This document shows positions 28,998-39,727 of a DNA stretch of 64,000 nt, one piece after another. Position 1 is the stretch's first letter; each line of letters begins with the position of its first letter. Made by a program: the position numbers and the translations under genes. The notes under the pieces are model-generated. The model was not told the origin of the DNA and searched no databases. It saw only the letters and a program-made list of their open reading frames with translations. The stretch is from contig NZ_CP011389.1 in NCBI RefSeq assembly GCF_001007995.1, positions 2,704,501-2,768,500 of the forward strand. The letters run 5' to 3'. The DNA comes from Deinococcus soli (ex Cha et al. 2016). GTDB lineage: Bacteria > Deinococcota > Deinococci > Deinococcales > Deinococcaceae.

Positions 28998-31031
28998 TTA
29001 GGCGCCGATCAGTCCGAGGAGCACGTCGATGAGCTTGATACCCACGAACGGTACGAGCACGCCGCCCAGCCCGTAGATCAGCAGGTTGCGGGCCAGCAGC
29101 GCGTCGGCACTGCCGGGCGAGTAGCGCACGCCGCGCAGCGCCACCGGAATCAGCGCCGGGATGACCAGCGCGTTGAAGATCACGGCGGACAGGATCGCGC
29201 TCTGCGGGCTGCGCAGGTCCATCACGTTCAGCGGGGCCAGCGCGGGAATCTGCGTGGCGAACAGCGCGGGCAGGATCGCGAAGTACTTCGCGACGTCGTT
29301 CGCGATCGAGAAGGTCGTCAGCGCGCCGCGCGTCATCAGCAGGCCCTTGCCGATCTCGACGACCTCGATCAGCTTGGTGGGGTCGGAGTCCAGGTCGATC
29401 ATGTTCGCCGCTTCCTTGGCCGCCTGCGTGCCGCTCTGCATGGCGAGGCCCACATCCGCCTGTGCCAGCGCCGGGGCGTCGTTCGTGCCGTCGCCCATCA
29501 TGGCGACCAGCTTCCCGCCGCGCTGCTCCTCGCGGATCATGGCGAGCTTGTCCTCGGGTGTCGCCTCGGCCAGGAAGCCGTCCACGCCGGCCTCGCGGGC
29601 GATGGCCTCGGCGGTCAGGGGGTTGTCCCCGGTGATCATCACGGTGCGCAGGCCCATGCGGCGCAGCTGCTCGAAGCGTTCGCGCATGCCAGGCTTCACC
29701 ACGTCCGACAGGGCCACCACGCCCAGCACCCGTTCGTCACGGAGGACCACGAGGGGCGTGCCGCCCGCGCGCGCCACCTCGTCCACCAGCGGGGACAGTT
29801 CGGCGGGCACGCTGCCGCCCCGCTCGCGGGCCAGGCGGGTGATGCGGTCGGCGGCGCCCTTGCGGATGCTCGTGCCGCCTGCGTCCACGCCGCTCATGCG
29901 GGTCTGCGCGGTGAACTCGAGAAACGCCGCGTCCGCCGGGGTGGCGGGCGTCACGCCCTGCGCGCGGGCCAGCGTCACGATGCTCTTGCCTTCCGGCGTG
30001 GGGTCCGCCGCCGAGGCCAGCGCCGCCGCGCCCGCCAGTTCCTCGCCGCTCACGCCGGGCAGCGGCAGGAAGCGCGTCGCCTGACGGTCCCCGACGGTGA
30101 TCGTGCCGGTCTTGTCCAGCAGCAGGATGTCCACGTCCCCGGCCACCTCGACCGCCTTGCCGCTCTTGGCGATCACGTTCGCCTGCAAGGCCCGGTCCAT
30201 GCCCGCGATGCCGATGGCGGGCAGCAGACCGCCGATCGTCGTGGGGATCAGGCACACGAGCAGCGCCACGAGCGTCACCACGTCCACTGTCGCCCCTGCG
30301 AACCGCGACAGGGGCAGCAGGGTCGCCACGACGATCAGGAACACGAGCGTCAGCGCGGCCAGCAGGATCGACAGGGCCAGTTCGTTCGGGGTCTTCTGGC
30401 GGCTGGCGCCCTCGACGAGCGCGATCATGCGGTCGAGGAAGCTCTCGCCGGGCTGCGACGTCACCCGCACCACGATCCGGTCGGACAGCACGCGCGTCCC
30501 GCCCGTCACGCCGCTGTGGTCGGTCCCCGCCTCGCGGATCACCGGGGCGCTCTCGCCCGTGATGGCGCTCTCGTCCACCGCCGCCAGACCCCCTACGACC
30601 TCACCGTCACCGGGAATCATCTCGCCCGCCTGCACCACGATCACGTCCCCGCGCCGGAGCTGGGTGCTCGGGATGACCTCCTCGCGACCGTCCAGCACCC
30701 GGCGGGCCGGGGTGTCCTCGCGCGCCGAGCGGAGTGTGGCCGCCTGCGCCTTCCCGCGCGCCTCGGCCAGCCCCTCGGCGAAGTTCGCGAACACCACCGT
30801 GAACAGCAGCAGCAGCGTCACGCCCGCCGGGTAGCCCCACGCCTGCCCGCTCGCGGCGGCCTGCACGGTCAGCAGCAGCGTCAGCACGCCGCCCAGCAGC
30901 ACCACGAACATCACCGGGCTGCGCACCATGAAGCGCGGATCGAGTTTCACGAAGGCGGCCTTCAGCGCGGCGCGCATCAGCGCCGGGGCGAACACGCCCC
31001 CCTTCGGGGTTTTCTGCGGCACAGCGGTCAT
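28998..31031 (-). CDS. kdpB: K+-transporting P-type ATPase subunit B
   Basis: 677 residues, normal KdpB length. The phosphorylation motif DKTGTITVG and the hinge [16 protein letters not shown] are intact, as is the TGES motif of the actuator domain (ITGESAPVI). It hydrolyses ATP to drive high-affinity K+ uptake through KdpA. The start overlaps the end of kdpA by 4 bp. Confidence 0.97.
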   Translation of the reverse strand: MTAVPQKTPKGGVFAPALMRAALKAAFVKLDPRFMVRSPVMFVVLLGGVLTLLLTVQAAASGQAWGYPAGVTLLLLFTVVFANFAEGLAEARGKAQAATLRSAREDTPARRVLDGREEVIPSTQLRRGDVIVVQAGEMIPGDGEVVGGLAAVDESAITGESAPVIREAGTDHSGVTGGTRVLSDRIVVRVTSQPGESFLDRMIALVEGASRQKTPNELALSILLAALTLVFLIVVATLLPLSRFAGATVDVVTLVALLVCLIPTTIGGLLPAIGIAGMDRALQANVIAKSGKAVEVAGDVDILLLDKTGTITVGDRQATRFLPLPGVSGEELAGAAALASAADPTPEGKSIVTLARAQGVTPATPADAAFLEFTAQTRMSGVDAGGTSIRKGAADRITRLARERGGSVPAELSPLVDEVARAGGTPLVVLRDERVLGVVALSDVVKPGMRERFEQLRRMGLRTVMITGDNPLTAEAIAREAGVDGFLAEATPEDKLAMIREEQRGGKLVAMMGDGTNDAPALAQADVGLAMQSGTQAAKEAANMIDLDSDPTKLIEVVEIGKGLLMTRGALTTFSIANDVAKYFAILPALFATQIPALAPLNVMDLRSPQSAILSAVIFNALVIPALIPVALRGVRYSPGSADALLARNLLIYGLGGVLVPFVGIKLIDVLLGLIGA

Positions 31032-32707
31032 TTCGTCACGTCCTTCACGGTATTCAGCGTCATTTTCTCTGCAACTGGTCCCAGCACCAGCGCCGGGGCG
31101 AAGTTCAGGAGTTGCAGCAGCAGCATCACGCTCAGGAGCATCCCGGCGAACACCGGCGTGTCCACCCGCAGCGTCCCGCTGCCTTCAGGCGCGGCGCGCT
31201 TGGCGGCCAGCAGGCCCGCGATCGCCAGCGGCCCCACGATCGGCAGGAAACGGGCCAGCAGCAGCACCAGCGCGCAGCTGAGGTTCCACCAGGGCGTGTT
31301 GTCGCCCAGGCCCTCGAAGCCGCTGCCGTTGTTCGCGAACGCCGAGTTGTACTCGTACAGCACCTGCGACAGCCCGTGGAAGCCGGGGTTCGAGTTCGCC
31401 GTGACCGCCGGGTTCGCCAGGGCCAGCGCCGTGAAGCCCAGCACCAGCAACGGCTGCAGCAGCAGGATCAGCGACGCCAGCTTGATCTCGGGGGCCTCAA
31501 TCTTCCGGCCGAACAGTTCCGGCGTGCGGCCCACCATCAGGCCCGCCACGAACACCGTCAGGATCACGAACACCAGCATGTTGATCAGCCCCACGCCGAT
31601 CCCGCCGTACACGTCGTTCAGGAACATGCCCAGCTGCGGCACCAGCCCGCCCAGCGGCGTGAACGAATCCAGCATGCCGTTCACGCTGCCGTTACTCGTC
31701 TGCGTGGTCAGCGCGGCCCACAGCGCCGTCGCGTCCGCGCCCAGGCGCACCTCCTTGCCCTCCATGTTCGGGCCCAGCGCGGACAGGCCCGTCAGGGCGG
31801 CGTTCGGCATCCGCTCGGCGAGCACCGCGCCCAGCGTCAGCGCGGCGGACAGCACGCTCATGACGCCCATCAGCACCAGTCCGAAGCGCGGGCGGCGCAG
31901 GAACCGCCCGGTCGCCACGACCAGCGCCAGCGGGAACAGGATGATGCTGACCGTCTCCAGCAGGTTCGACAGTGGCGTGGGGTTCTCCAGCGGCACCGTC
32001 GAGTTCGGGCCGTACCAGCCGCCCCCGTTCGTGCCCAGCTGCTTGATCGCCACCATCGGCGCGACCGGCCCCACCGGGATGGTCTGCGTGGTCACCGCCT
32101 GCCCCTCCACGGTCTGAGGCTGCACCAGCGTCGCCGTACGCGCCCCCGCGAAGGTGCTCGGCACGCCCTGCCACGTCAGCAGCAGCGCCAGCACCGCCGC
32201 AGACACCGTCAGCAGCGCCGCGCCGCGCGTCACGTCCAGGAAGTAGTTCCCCAGGTGCGCGTCCCCACGCAGGCCGCGCAGCACCGCGAACAGCGCCGCG
32301 AAGCCCACCGCCGGGGTGAAGATCTGAAGCGCCGTGATGCCCAGCATCTGCGACAGGTACGACAGGCCACTCTGCCCGCTGTAATGCTGCTGGTTCGTGT
32401 TCGTGATGAACGACGCCATCGTGTGCACCGCCGTGTCCCAGCGCAGGTTCGCGATGCCGTCCGGGTTCAGCGGCAGACCCCCCTGCAGCAGGTAGGTGGC
32501 CAGGGCCACCAGCCCCACGATCACGTTCGTGCCCAGCAGCGCCCCCACGTACGCGCGCCACGACATGCCCCGCGCGGCGTCCACGCCGCACGCGCGCAGC
32601 AGACCCGCCGTGACGCGCGACGCCGGGGCTTCCATCAGCCGGGCCATGAACAGCCCCAGGGGAAGGGCCAGCGCCAGCGCCAGCCCGTAGGTGAGCAGGA
32701 TATCCAT
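31028..32707 (-). CDS. kdpA: K+-transporting ATPase subunit A (pore)
   Basis: 559 residues from ATG 32707 ([13 protein letters not shown]). The ORF is open much further upstream, but those codons are out of context and overlap kdpF and the divergent promoter. About ten TM helices and the four selectivity-filter-like repeats are present, including [12 protein letters not shown] and [12 protein letters not shown]. The start codon overlaps the stop of kdpF by one base (TGATG). Confidence 0.95.
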   Translation of the reverse strand: MDILLTYGLALALALPLGLFMARLMEAPASRVTAGLLRACGVDAARGMSWRAYVGALLGTNVIVGLVALATYLLQGGLPLNPDGIANLRWDTAVHTMASFITNTNQQHYSGQSGLSYLSQMLGITALQIFTPAVGFAALFAVLRGLRGDAHLGNYFLDVTRGAALLTVSAAVLALLLTWQGVPSTFAGARTATLVQPQTVEGQAVTTQTIPVGPVAPMVAIKQLGTNGGGWYGPNSTVPLENPTPLSNLLETVSIILFPLALVVATGRFLRRPRFGLVLMGVMSVLSAALTLGAVLAERMPNAALTGLSALGPNMEGKEVRLGADATALWAALTTQTSNGSVNGMLDSFTPLGGLVPQLGMFLNDVYGGIGVGLINMLVFVILTVFVAGLMVGRTPELFGRKIEAPEIKLASLILLLQPLLVLGFTALALANPAVTANSNPGFHGLSQVLYEYNSAFANNGSGFEGLGDNTPWWNLSCALVLLLARFLPIVGPLAIAGLLAAKRAAPEGSGTLRVDTPVFAGMLLSVMLLLQLLNFAPALVLGPVAEKMTLNTVKDVTK

Positions 32708-32787
32708 CAGAACCGTTCCGCCTTCACCAGGGCGTACAGCAGATACGCGCCCAGCGCCAGCACCAGAATGAGAAGCAGTGCGTCCAT
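32707..32787 (-). CDS. kdpF: KdpF small subunit
   Basis: 26 residues, MDALLLILVLALGAYLLYAL plus a short charged end. It is a single hydrophobic helix with the typical KdpF Tyr/Leu pattern and a basic C-terminus. ATG is at 32787. Its stop overlaps the kdpA start by one base. KdpF is the peptide subunit that stabilises the complex. Confidence 0.88.
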   Translation of the reverse strand: MDALLLILVLALGAYLLYALVKAERF

Positions 32788-32844
32788 GCCGACCAGCCTG
32801 CGCCGCCCCCCGCCCGGGCGGTATGCTCCGACCGGCCCACCGCC

Positions 32845-32860
32845 CTGGCCAGATGGCCAG
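32845..32860. promoter_or_regulatory. Palindrome in the kdp divergent promoter region
   Basis: CTGGCCAGATGGCCAG is a 7+2+7 perfect palindrome midway between the divergent starts of kdpF (32787) and the histidine kinase (32907). It is a candidate operator for the NarL-type regulator encoded next door. Direct evidence is absent. Confidence 0.4.
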
Positions 32861-32906
32861 TCCACACACCACCCACCGCGCCCCTACGCTGAACGCCGGA
32901 CGCCAC

Positions 32907-34433
32907 ATGACCACCACTCCATCTGCCCCTGACCCGGCTGCCCCCACCCCGGAACGCAGCGAACGCCGCCTGCTGGGCGCCAGCGTCGCCCTGATCGCCG
33001 CGACCACCCTGACCGACGTCCTGACGCCTGCGTCCCTGGTCATCGGCACCCTGGTCAGCGCGCCGCTGGCCCTGGCCGCGCTGGGCGCCAGCCGCCGGGC
33101 CACCCTGAATCTCACGGCGCTCGCCATCGCCGGGAACGTCCTGGCGGGCGTCGTGAACGCCGCGCGGGACGGCGCGACCCCCACCGACCTCGGCAACCGC
33201 GCCGTGAGCATCCTCGCGGCCATCCTGGTCGGCTTCCTGAGCCTGCGCGCCCGCGAGGCCGCCACCCGCGCCGCCCGCCTGCACGAGGAGGAACGCCGCC
33301 TCCAGCGCGAACGCGCCCTGCGCACCCTGATTGAGGCCGTCAGCGGGCCCCTCACGCAGGCGCAGTTCGTGACGCGCGCCGCGCACGCCCTGCAGGACTT
33401 CACCGGCGCGGCCGCCGTCGAGATCGGCAGCGTCGACCGCGCCGTGCTGCGCGAACCCCACGCCCACACCGGCCCCGGCGAGGGCCGCCTGGGCCGCCGC
33501 CTGCCGCTGGACCTGCTGGCCCGTCCCGCCACCCGCGAGGCCGGAGCGCCCAGGGACAGTCAGGTGTGGGCGGTCGGCGGCGGCGACACCTTCGTCGCCC
33601 GTCTCACGCGCCCCAGCGACCCGGAACTCCTGATCCTCCTCACCCGCCCCGCCGCCCCCCCCGACCAGCTGTCGGAAGCCGTGCAGACCCTCCAGCCGCT
33701 CCTGGACCGCACCGCGCTGCTCGACGACCTGCACGCCCGGCAGGCCCAGCTCCAGGAACGCGGAGAGTTATTGCAGGACCTCATCTACTCCTTCAGTCAC
33801 GACCTGCGCACGCCCCTGATGGCGAACGCCGTGAACATGCGCTCCGCCCTCAAAGGCGCCTACGGCCCCCTCCCGGACGACTACGCCGCCACGCTCCGCA
33901 ACGGCCTGGACGCCAACGCCGCCCTGCTGACCCTGGCCGATCAGCTGCTCCTGGTCGCCAAGTACGAGAGCGGCGAGGAGGACAGCGAACTCCAGAGCGT
34001 GCCGCTGCGCGACCTCGTCCTGAACGTCACCGAGCAGCTGCGGCCCGCCGCCGCCGCGCGCGGCGTGACCATCGAACCCACCCTGGACGGCGCGCGCGTC
34101 CCCGGCCGCAAACACGACCTGCGCCGCGCCGTGCAGAACCTCCTCGACAATGCCGTTCGCTACGCCCCGCCCGGCAGCGCCGTGCACGTCACCCTGGCCC
34201 GCCAGGACGGCGAGGCGATCCTCAGCGTCCTCGACAGCGGCCCCGGCGTCAGCGCGCCGCGCGTCCCCACCCTCTTCCAGCGCTTCCGCTCCGGCGGCGC
34301 TGGCGGCGGCACCGGCCTGGGCCTGTACCTCACCCGCCGCATTGCCGAACGCCACGGCGGCACCGTCACGTACGCCCGCACCGCCCGCGCCCAGAGCGTC
34401 TTCACCCTCACCCTGCCCCTGGAGGACGCATGA
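32907..34433 (+). CDS. Sensor histidine kinase divergent from kdp
   Basis: 508 residues from ATG 32907; TACGCT at 32885-32890 could be its -10. Four TM segments (about 22-40, 45-62, 67-85 and 95-115) are followed by a short coiled coil and a GAF-like domain (about 145-260). HisKA has the phospho-acceptor in SFSHDLRTPL, and HATPase_c has VLDSGPGVS and GTGLGLYL. This 4TM-GAF-HisKA-HATPase order equals the part missing from the adjacent short KdpD. It is followed by a response-regulator gene. Confidence 0.9.
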   Translation: MTTTPSAPDPAAPTPERSERRLLGASVALIAATTLTDVLTPASLVIGTLVSAPLALAALGASRRATLNLTALAIAGNVLAGVVNAARDGATPTDLGNRAVSILAAILVGFLSLRAREAATRAARLHEEERRLQRERALRTLIEAVSGPLTQAQFVTRAAHALQDFTGAAAVEIGSVDRAVLREPHAHTGPGEGRLGRRLPLDLLARPATREAGAPRDSQVWAVGGGDTFVARLTRPSDPELLILLTRPAAPPDQLSEAVQTLQPLLDRTALLDDLHARQAQLQERGELLQDLIYSFSHDLRTPLMANAVNMRSALKGAYGPLPDDYAATLRNGLDANAALLTLADQLLLVAKYESGEEDSELQSVPLRDLVLNVTEQLRPAAAARGVTIEPTLDGARVPGRKHDLRRAVQNLLDNAVRYAPPGSAVHVTLARQDGEAILSVLDSGPGVSAPRVPTLFQRFRSGGAGGGTGLGLYLTRRIAERHGGTVTYARTARAQSVFTLTLPLEDA

Positions 34434-34457
34434 CGCGGCTCCCGTCCGTTCCGTTCA

Positions 34458-34480
34458 CCACCCGGAACATCGCCGGGTGG
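34458..34480 (+). terminator. Hairpin after the histidine kinase gene
   Basis: CCACCCGG (34458-34465) and CCGGGTGG (34473-34480) enclose a 7-nt loop, 24 bp after the kinase stop codon. No T run is present. It may attenuate readthrough into the regulator gene. Confidence 0.4.
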
Positions 34481-34554
34481 CGACCTCCACTTCCGGCACC
34501 CGCTCTACTCCCACTCTGCGGAGCAGCTCTGCGAGTCGCATCCGCTCGGGTTGT

Positions 34555-34570
34555 ACTGGTGCACACCAGT
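34555..34570 (+). promoter_or_regulatory. Palindrome just upstream of the response-regulator ribosome binding site
   Basis: ACTGGTGCACACCAGT (7+2+7, perfect) ends 4 bases before the CGGAGGTG Shine-Dalgarno sequence. It could be an operator or an mRNA hairpin that affects translation. Confidence 0.35.
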
Positions 34571-34584
34571 CAACCGGAGGTGAC

Positions 34585-35223
34585 ATGACCACCCACGTCC
34601 TGCTCGTCGAGGATCACGCCTTCACCCGCGACGGCCTGCGCGCCGCCATCAACCTCGAACTCGACCTGCGCGTCACCGCCGAGGCCCGCAGCGGCGAGGA
34701 GGCCCTGGACGTCCTGGCCCGCACCCAGACCGGGCCGCAACCCGTCCACGTCGCCGTGCTCGACATCGGCCTGCCCGGCATGGACGGCATCCAGACCGCC
34801 GCCGAGATCGGCCGCCGCTACCCGCAGGTCCGCATGGTGATGCTCACCGCGCACGATCTGCGGGACGAGGTGCTGGCCGCCCTTGCCTCCGGCGCGCACG
34901 CCTACTGCCTCAAGAGCGCCGACCCGGACCTCCTGCTGCTCGGCATCCGCGCCGCCGCGTCCGGCAGTGCGTACCTGGACCCGCAGATCGCGCATCACGT
35001 GCTGGGCAGCATCCGCACGCCCCACGCGATCTCGCCGCTGACCCCGCGCGAGACCGAGGTGCTGCGCCTCATCGCCGACGGGCAGGGCAACCGAGACATC
35101 GCCGCGAACTTAGGCATCAGCGTCAGCACCGTGAAACTCCACGTGCAGGAGATCCTCGTGAAACTCCACGCCGCCGACCGCACCCAGGCCGCCGTCCAGG
35201 CGCTGAGGCAGGGCCTGCTGTAA
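34585..35223 (+). CDS. NarL/FixJ-type response regulator
   Basis: 212 residues from ATG 34585 with an excellent Shine-Dalgarno sequence. The receiver domain (1-125) has acidic pocket residues ED and the phospho-acceptor in VLDIGLPGMDG. The LuxR-type HTH (about 145-205) has LTPRETEVLRLIADGQGNRD. The canonical kdp regulator, KdpE, is OmpR-type, so this NarL-type partner is a departure. It pairs with the kinase upstream and may act on the divergent kdp promoter. Confidence 0.94.
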   Translation: MTTHVLLVEDHAFTRDGLRAAINLELDLRVTAEARSGEEALDVLARTQTGPQPVHVAVLDIGLPGMDGIQTAAEIGRRYPQVRMVMLTAHDLRDEVLAALASGAHAYCLKSADPDLLLLGIRAAASGSAYLDPQIAHHVLGSIRTPHAISPLTPRETEVLRLIADGQGNRDIAANLGISVSTVKLHVQEILVKLHAADRTQAAVQALRQGLL

Positions 35224-35227
35224 CCCC

Positions 35228-35326
35228 TCAGCGCCGCGCGATCACCAGCAGCCCGGACACGATCAACCCCGCACCCGGCAGCATCCGGGGCGTGATGTGC
35301 TCCCGCAGCAGCCACGCCGCCCAGAA
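35228..35326 (-). pseudogene. C-terminal remnant of an EamA/DMT-family transporter
   Basis: On the minus strand 32 codons and a TGA read FWAAWLLREHITPRMLPGAG and continue with LIVSGLLVIARR. This is the typical last loop and final TM helix of EamA permeases. No upstream part of the gene is present: the reading frame ends in unrelated sequence at about 35330. It probably marks an insertion or deletion boundary. Confidence 0.6.
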
Positions 35327-35367
35327 GGTTCATTGAGACATGACGGCAGTATGGGGGGCACGTCGGT

Positions 35368-35832
35368 TCAGGGCATCTGAGGCAAACCCGCCGTCGTGAT
35401 GAGCACCCCATGATGGTTTTCGCAGAGCAGCCAGCCAAAGTTCCTGTGAACGACGTAGTACTCGCAGAATGGCACCTCCGCGACGGCTGCGGCGGCTGCC
35501 CTGGCGGTCCCCTCAAACACCCAGAATGGGTCCTGCCGTTTCGTCCCCGTCCAGTCCTCAAGCAGCAGCCACACGGCGGCCTCTGGTTCGACGAGGCTGT
35601 GCAGCCAGACGGGTGGATCTGCCGACTGGTCCTCTGGCGTGAGCTGACGGGAGTCGAGGGGGCCTTTCAGCACCGTCCAGAGCCACCGCTGCGGGGAACG
35701 ATCGGTGCGCTGGGTCGTGAAGGTCGTCAGGATGCTGGAGAGGACCGCCGCGTACTGTGTGAGGCGCACAGCACGGAAGTGCTCCGGAGGGAAGCCCCGT
35801 TGCCTGACGCTGGCTTCCAGTTCGGTTCTCAT
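35368..35832 (-). CDS. Uncharacterised protein, DUF6756-like
   Basis: 154 residues from ATG 35832, 7 nt from a minus-strand TACCCT (35840-35845). The C-terminal half has FCEYYVVHRNFGWLLCENHH, a pattern of the DUF6756 family, which is often found in scattered accessory positions. Function is unknown. Base composition is lower in GC than the neighbours, and the gene lies beside a decayed transporter end, so recent acquisition is likely. The family call is moderate. Confidence 0.65.
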   Translation of the reverse strand: MRTELEASVRQRGFPPEHFRAVRLTQYAAVLSSILTTFTTQRTDRSPQRWLWTVLKGPLDSRQLTPEDQSADPPVWLHSLVEPEAAVWLLLEDWTGTKRQDPFWVFEGTARAAAAAVAEVPFCEYYVVHRNFGWLLCENHHGVLITTAGLPQMP

Positions 35833-35900
35833 GGGTGCCAGGGTAAAGCGGAAGTGGCCCCGCAGGTCATGCAGGGCCAGTCCTCCGAGATGCCCTTGCC

Positions 35901-38264
<2,364 letters not shown>

Positions 38265-38447
38265 TGGTTTTCACCGTTCCTGCGAGGTTCCAGCGAGCTG
38301 GAAATGGGCGAATTAGTGTGTCCTGCTGTTCACACCTTACCGGACGCCGCCCCCCATCACAGCCACCCACCGGGTAACACCCGGGTATACGTCCAGACAG
38401 ACCGAACCCGGCAGGACCCGCCCGCCCCCGCATGTCACGCTGAACCC

Positions 38448-39260
38448 ATGCCCGAGCCCCGCACCGTCCTGATCGTCAGCGACCACACCGGCCTCACCGC
38501 CGAGAACATGGCCCGCGCCCTGCTCGCCCACTTCCCCGATCAACCCCTGCGCTACCTGCGCCGCCCCTTCACCGCCGACCCCCAGGCCGCCCGCGCCGTC
38601 TGCCGCGAAGTCACCGCCCTCTTCGAGCGCGGCGAAGCACCCATCATCTTCACCACCGTCACCCAACCCGACGTCCTGCGCGAACTCCAGACCGCCCCCG
38701 CCGAAGTCTTCGACCTCCTCGGCCCCGGCCTCAGTACCTTAGAGACGCAGTTCGGCACGCCCGCCGTCCGCCAGATCGGCCGCCACCACGACATGCACGA
38801 CAGCGAAGCGTACCTCTCCCGCATGGACGCCCTCGACTTCGCCCTCGCCACCGACGACGGCATCGGCGACAAACAGTACGCCCACAGCGACGTCATCCTG
38901 GTCGGCGTCTCCCGCGCCGGCAAGACCCCCACCAGCCTCTTCCTCGCCCTCCAACACGGCATCCGCGCCAGCAACTACCCCCTCGCCGAGGACGACTTCG
39001 ACCGCACCGGCCTCCCCATCCCCCTCGAAGCGCACCGGCACAAACTCCACGCCCTCACCATCGATCCCCGCCGCCTGCACGCCATCCGCACCCAGCGCAA
39101 ACCCGGCAGCCGCTACGCCAGCCTCGAACAGTGCGAACACGAAGTCCGCCGCGCCGAACGCCTCTTCCAGCGCGCCGGCCTCCCTGTCCGCGACACCACC
39201 AGCGCCAGCGTCGAGGAGATCGCCGCCGCCATCCTCAACGCCCTGCGCGCCAGCCAGTAA
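38448..39260 (+). CDS. PEP synthase regulatory protein (DUF299 kinase/pyrophosphorylase)
   Basis: 270 residues from ATG 38448, 6 nt after CACGCT (38436-38441). Features are [13 protein letters not shown] at the N-terminus and the P-loop-like [11 protein letters not shown] (about 152-162) followed by SNYPL, both diagnostic of the DUF299 bifunctional ADP-dependent kinase / Pi-dependent pyrophosphorylase family. The divergent ppsA makes PEP synthase the natural substrate: phosphorylation of its Thr would switch it off. Confidence 0.93.
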   Translation: MPEPRTVLIVSDHTGLTAENMARALLAHFPDQPLRYLRRPFTADPQAARAVCREVTALFERGEAPIIFTTVTQPDVLRELQTAPAEVFDLLGPGLSTLETQFGTPAVRQIGRHHDMHDSEAYLSRMDALDFALATDDGIGDKQYAHSDVILVGVSRAGKTPTSLFLALQHGIRASNYPLAEDDFDRTGLPIPLEAHRHKLHALTIDPRRLHAIRTQRKPGSRYASLEQCEHEVRRAERLFQRAGLPVRDTTSASVEEIAAAILNALRASQ

Positions 39261-39266
39261 ACAGAA

Positions 39267-39300
39267 GGGCTGATCATGCCCCGAAAGGCGCGATCAGCCC
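39267..39300 (+). terminator. Hairpin after the PEP synthase regulator
   Basis: GGGCTGATC (39267-39275) pairs with GATCAGCCC (39292-39300). It is 6 bp past the stop codon. Confidence 0.6.
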
Positions 39301-39311
39301 CACAAGCGGCC

Positions 39312-39340
39312 GGGGGTTCCGGCTGCGCGACGGAACCCCC
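39312..39340. terminator. Second hairpin, possibly for the minus-strand peptide transcript
   Basis: GGGGGTTCC (39312-39320) pairs with GGAACCCCC (39332-39340). It could terminate either the plus-strand gene or the minus-strand transcript from the regulator-peptide locus. Confidence 0.55.
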
Positions 39341-39351
39341 AGAGTCAATAC

Positions 39352-39470
39352 AAGACGCAGGAAGACGCAAAACAAGACGCTGAAGAGGACGAAAGAGACA
39401 ACGAAATAGAAAACGAATCGGGAAGACGCTGGAGAAGACGGACGACTCTGAAACCGCTGACGAAGAAGGT
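39352..39470. repeat. Strand-asymmetric purine tract with AAGACGC repeats
   Basis: The plus strand is strongly purine-rich and holds AAGACGC at 39352, 39362, 39374 and 39423, with a partial copy at about 39434. On the minus strand this is a C/T-rich segment with GCGTCTT repeats, immediately downstream of the small peptide ORF. It may be an untranslated 3' region, a Rho-type loading tract or a protein-binding array. No plausible ORF is present. Confidence 0.5.
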
Positions 39471-39474
39471 GAGA

Positions 39475-39606
39475 TTATTTGGTGGTGCTGGCCGGGCCCT
39501 GGCCGGTGATGCAGCAGTCAAGCTCAGTGTGAAGATCGGGCGCAGCCTTGACCTGTGCCAAGAGAAACAAGACAAGAATGACGCTACGTCCTAGAACACT
39601 CTTCAT
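39475..39606 (-). CDS. Very small secreted peptide, candidate signal for the adjacent TPR regulator
   Basis: 43 codons from ATG 39606; an in-frame ATG at 39612 would add two residues. The Shine-Dalgarno sequence GGAGG lies 9 nt before the inner ATG. The start MKSVLGRSVILVLFLLAQVK has a basic n-region and a Leu/Val core, with likely cleavage after VKA. The predicted mature part is APDLHTELDCCITGQG plus six residues, with a Cys-Cys pair. It lies 115 bp downstream of the TPR regulator on the same strand, outside the base composition typical of the genome. Function as a signal peptide is inferred from layout. Confidence 0.55.
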   Translation of the reverse strand: MKSVLGRSVILVLFLLAQVKAAPDLHTELDCCITGQGPASTTK

Positions 39607-39727
39607 ATCCATTGACCTCCAAACACTGCTTGACTGCGCTTAGTGTGCCGCCGTGGTGGTTAACCGCTGGCCAATGGGGTAAATCTGCACGGATCTATGA
39701 GAGGCAGCGCAAAATATGGACGGTGGT

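Noticed and set aside
28944..32117. Plus-strand ORF of about 1050 codons over kdpA/kdpB
   Set aside because: Antisense shadow of kdpB and kdpA, whose P-type ATPase and pore motifs are unambiguous.
31028..33532. Longer kdpA reading frame
   Set aside because: The upstream 275 codons are shadow sequence over kdpF and the divergent kinase gene. KdpA begins MDILL at 32707.
39345..39575. Minus-strand 76-codon ORF overlapping the small peptide ORF
   Set aside because: Low-complexity Ser-rich translation of the C/T-rich tract with no ribosome binding site; the overlapping peptide ORF has a strong Shine-Dalgarno sequence and signal peptide.
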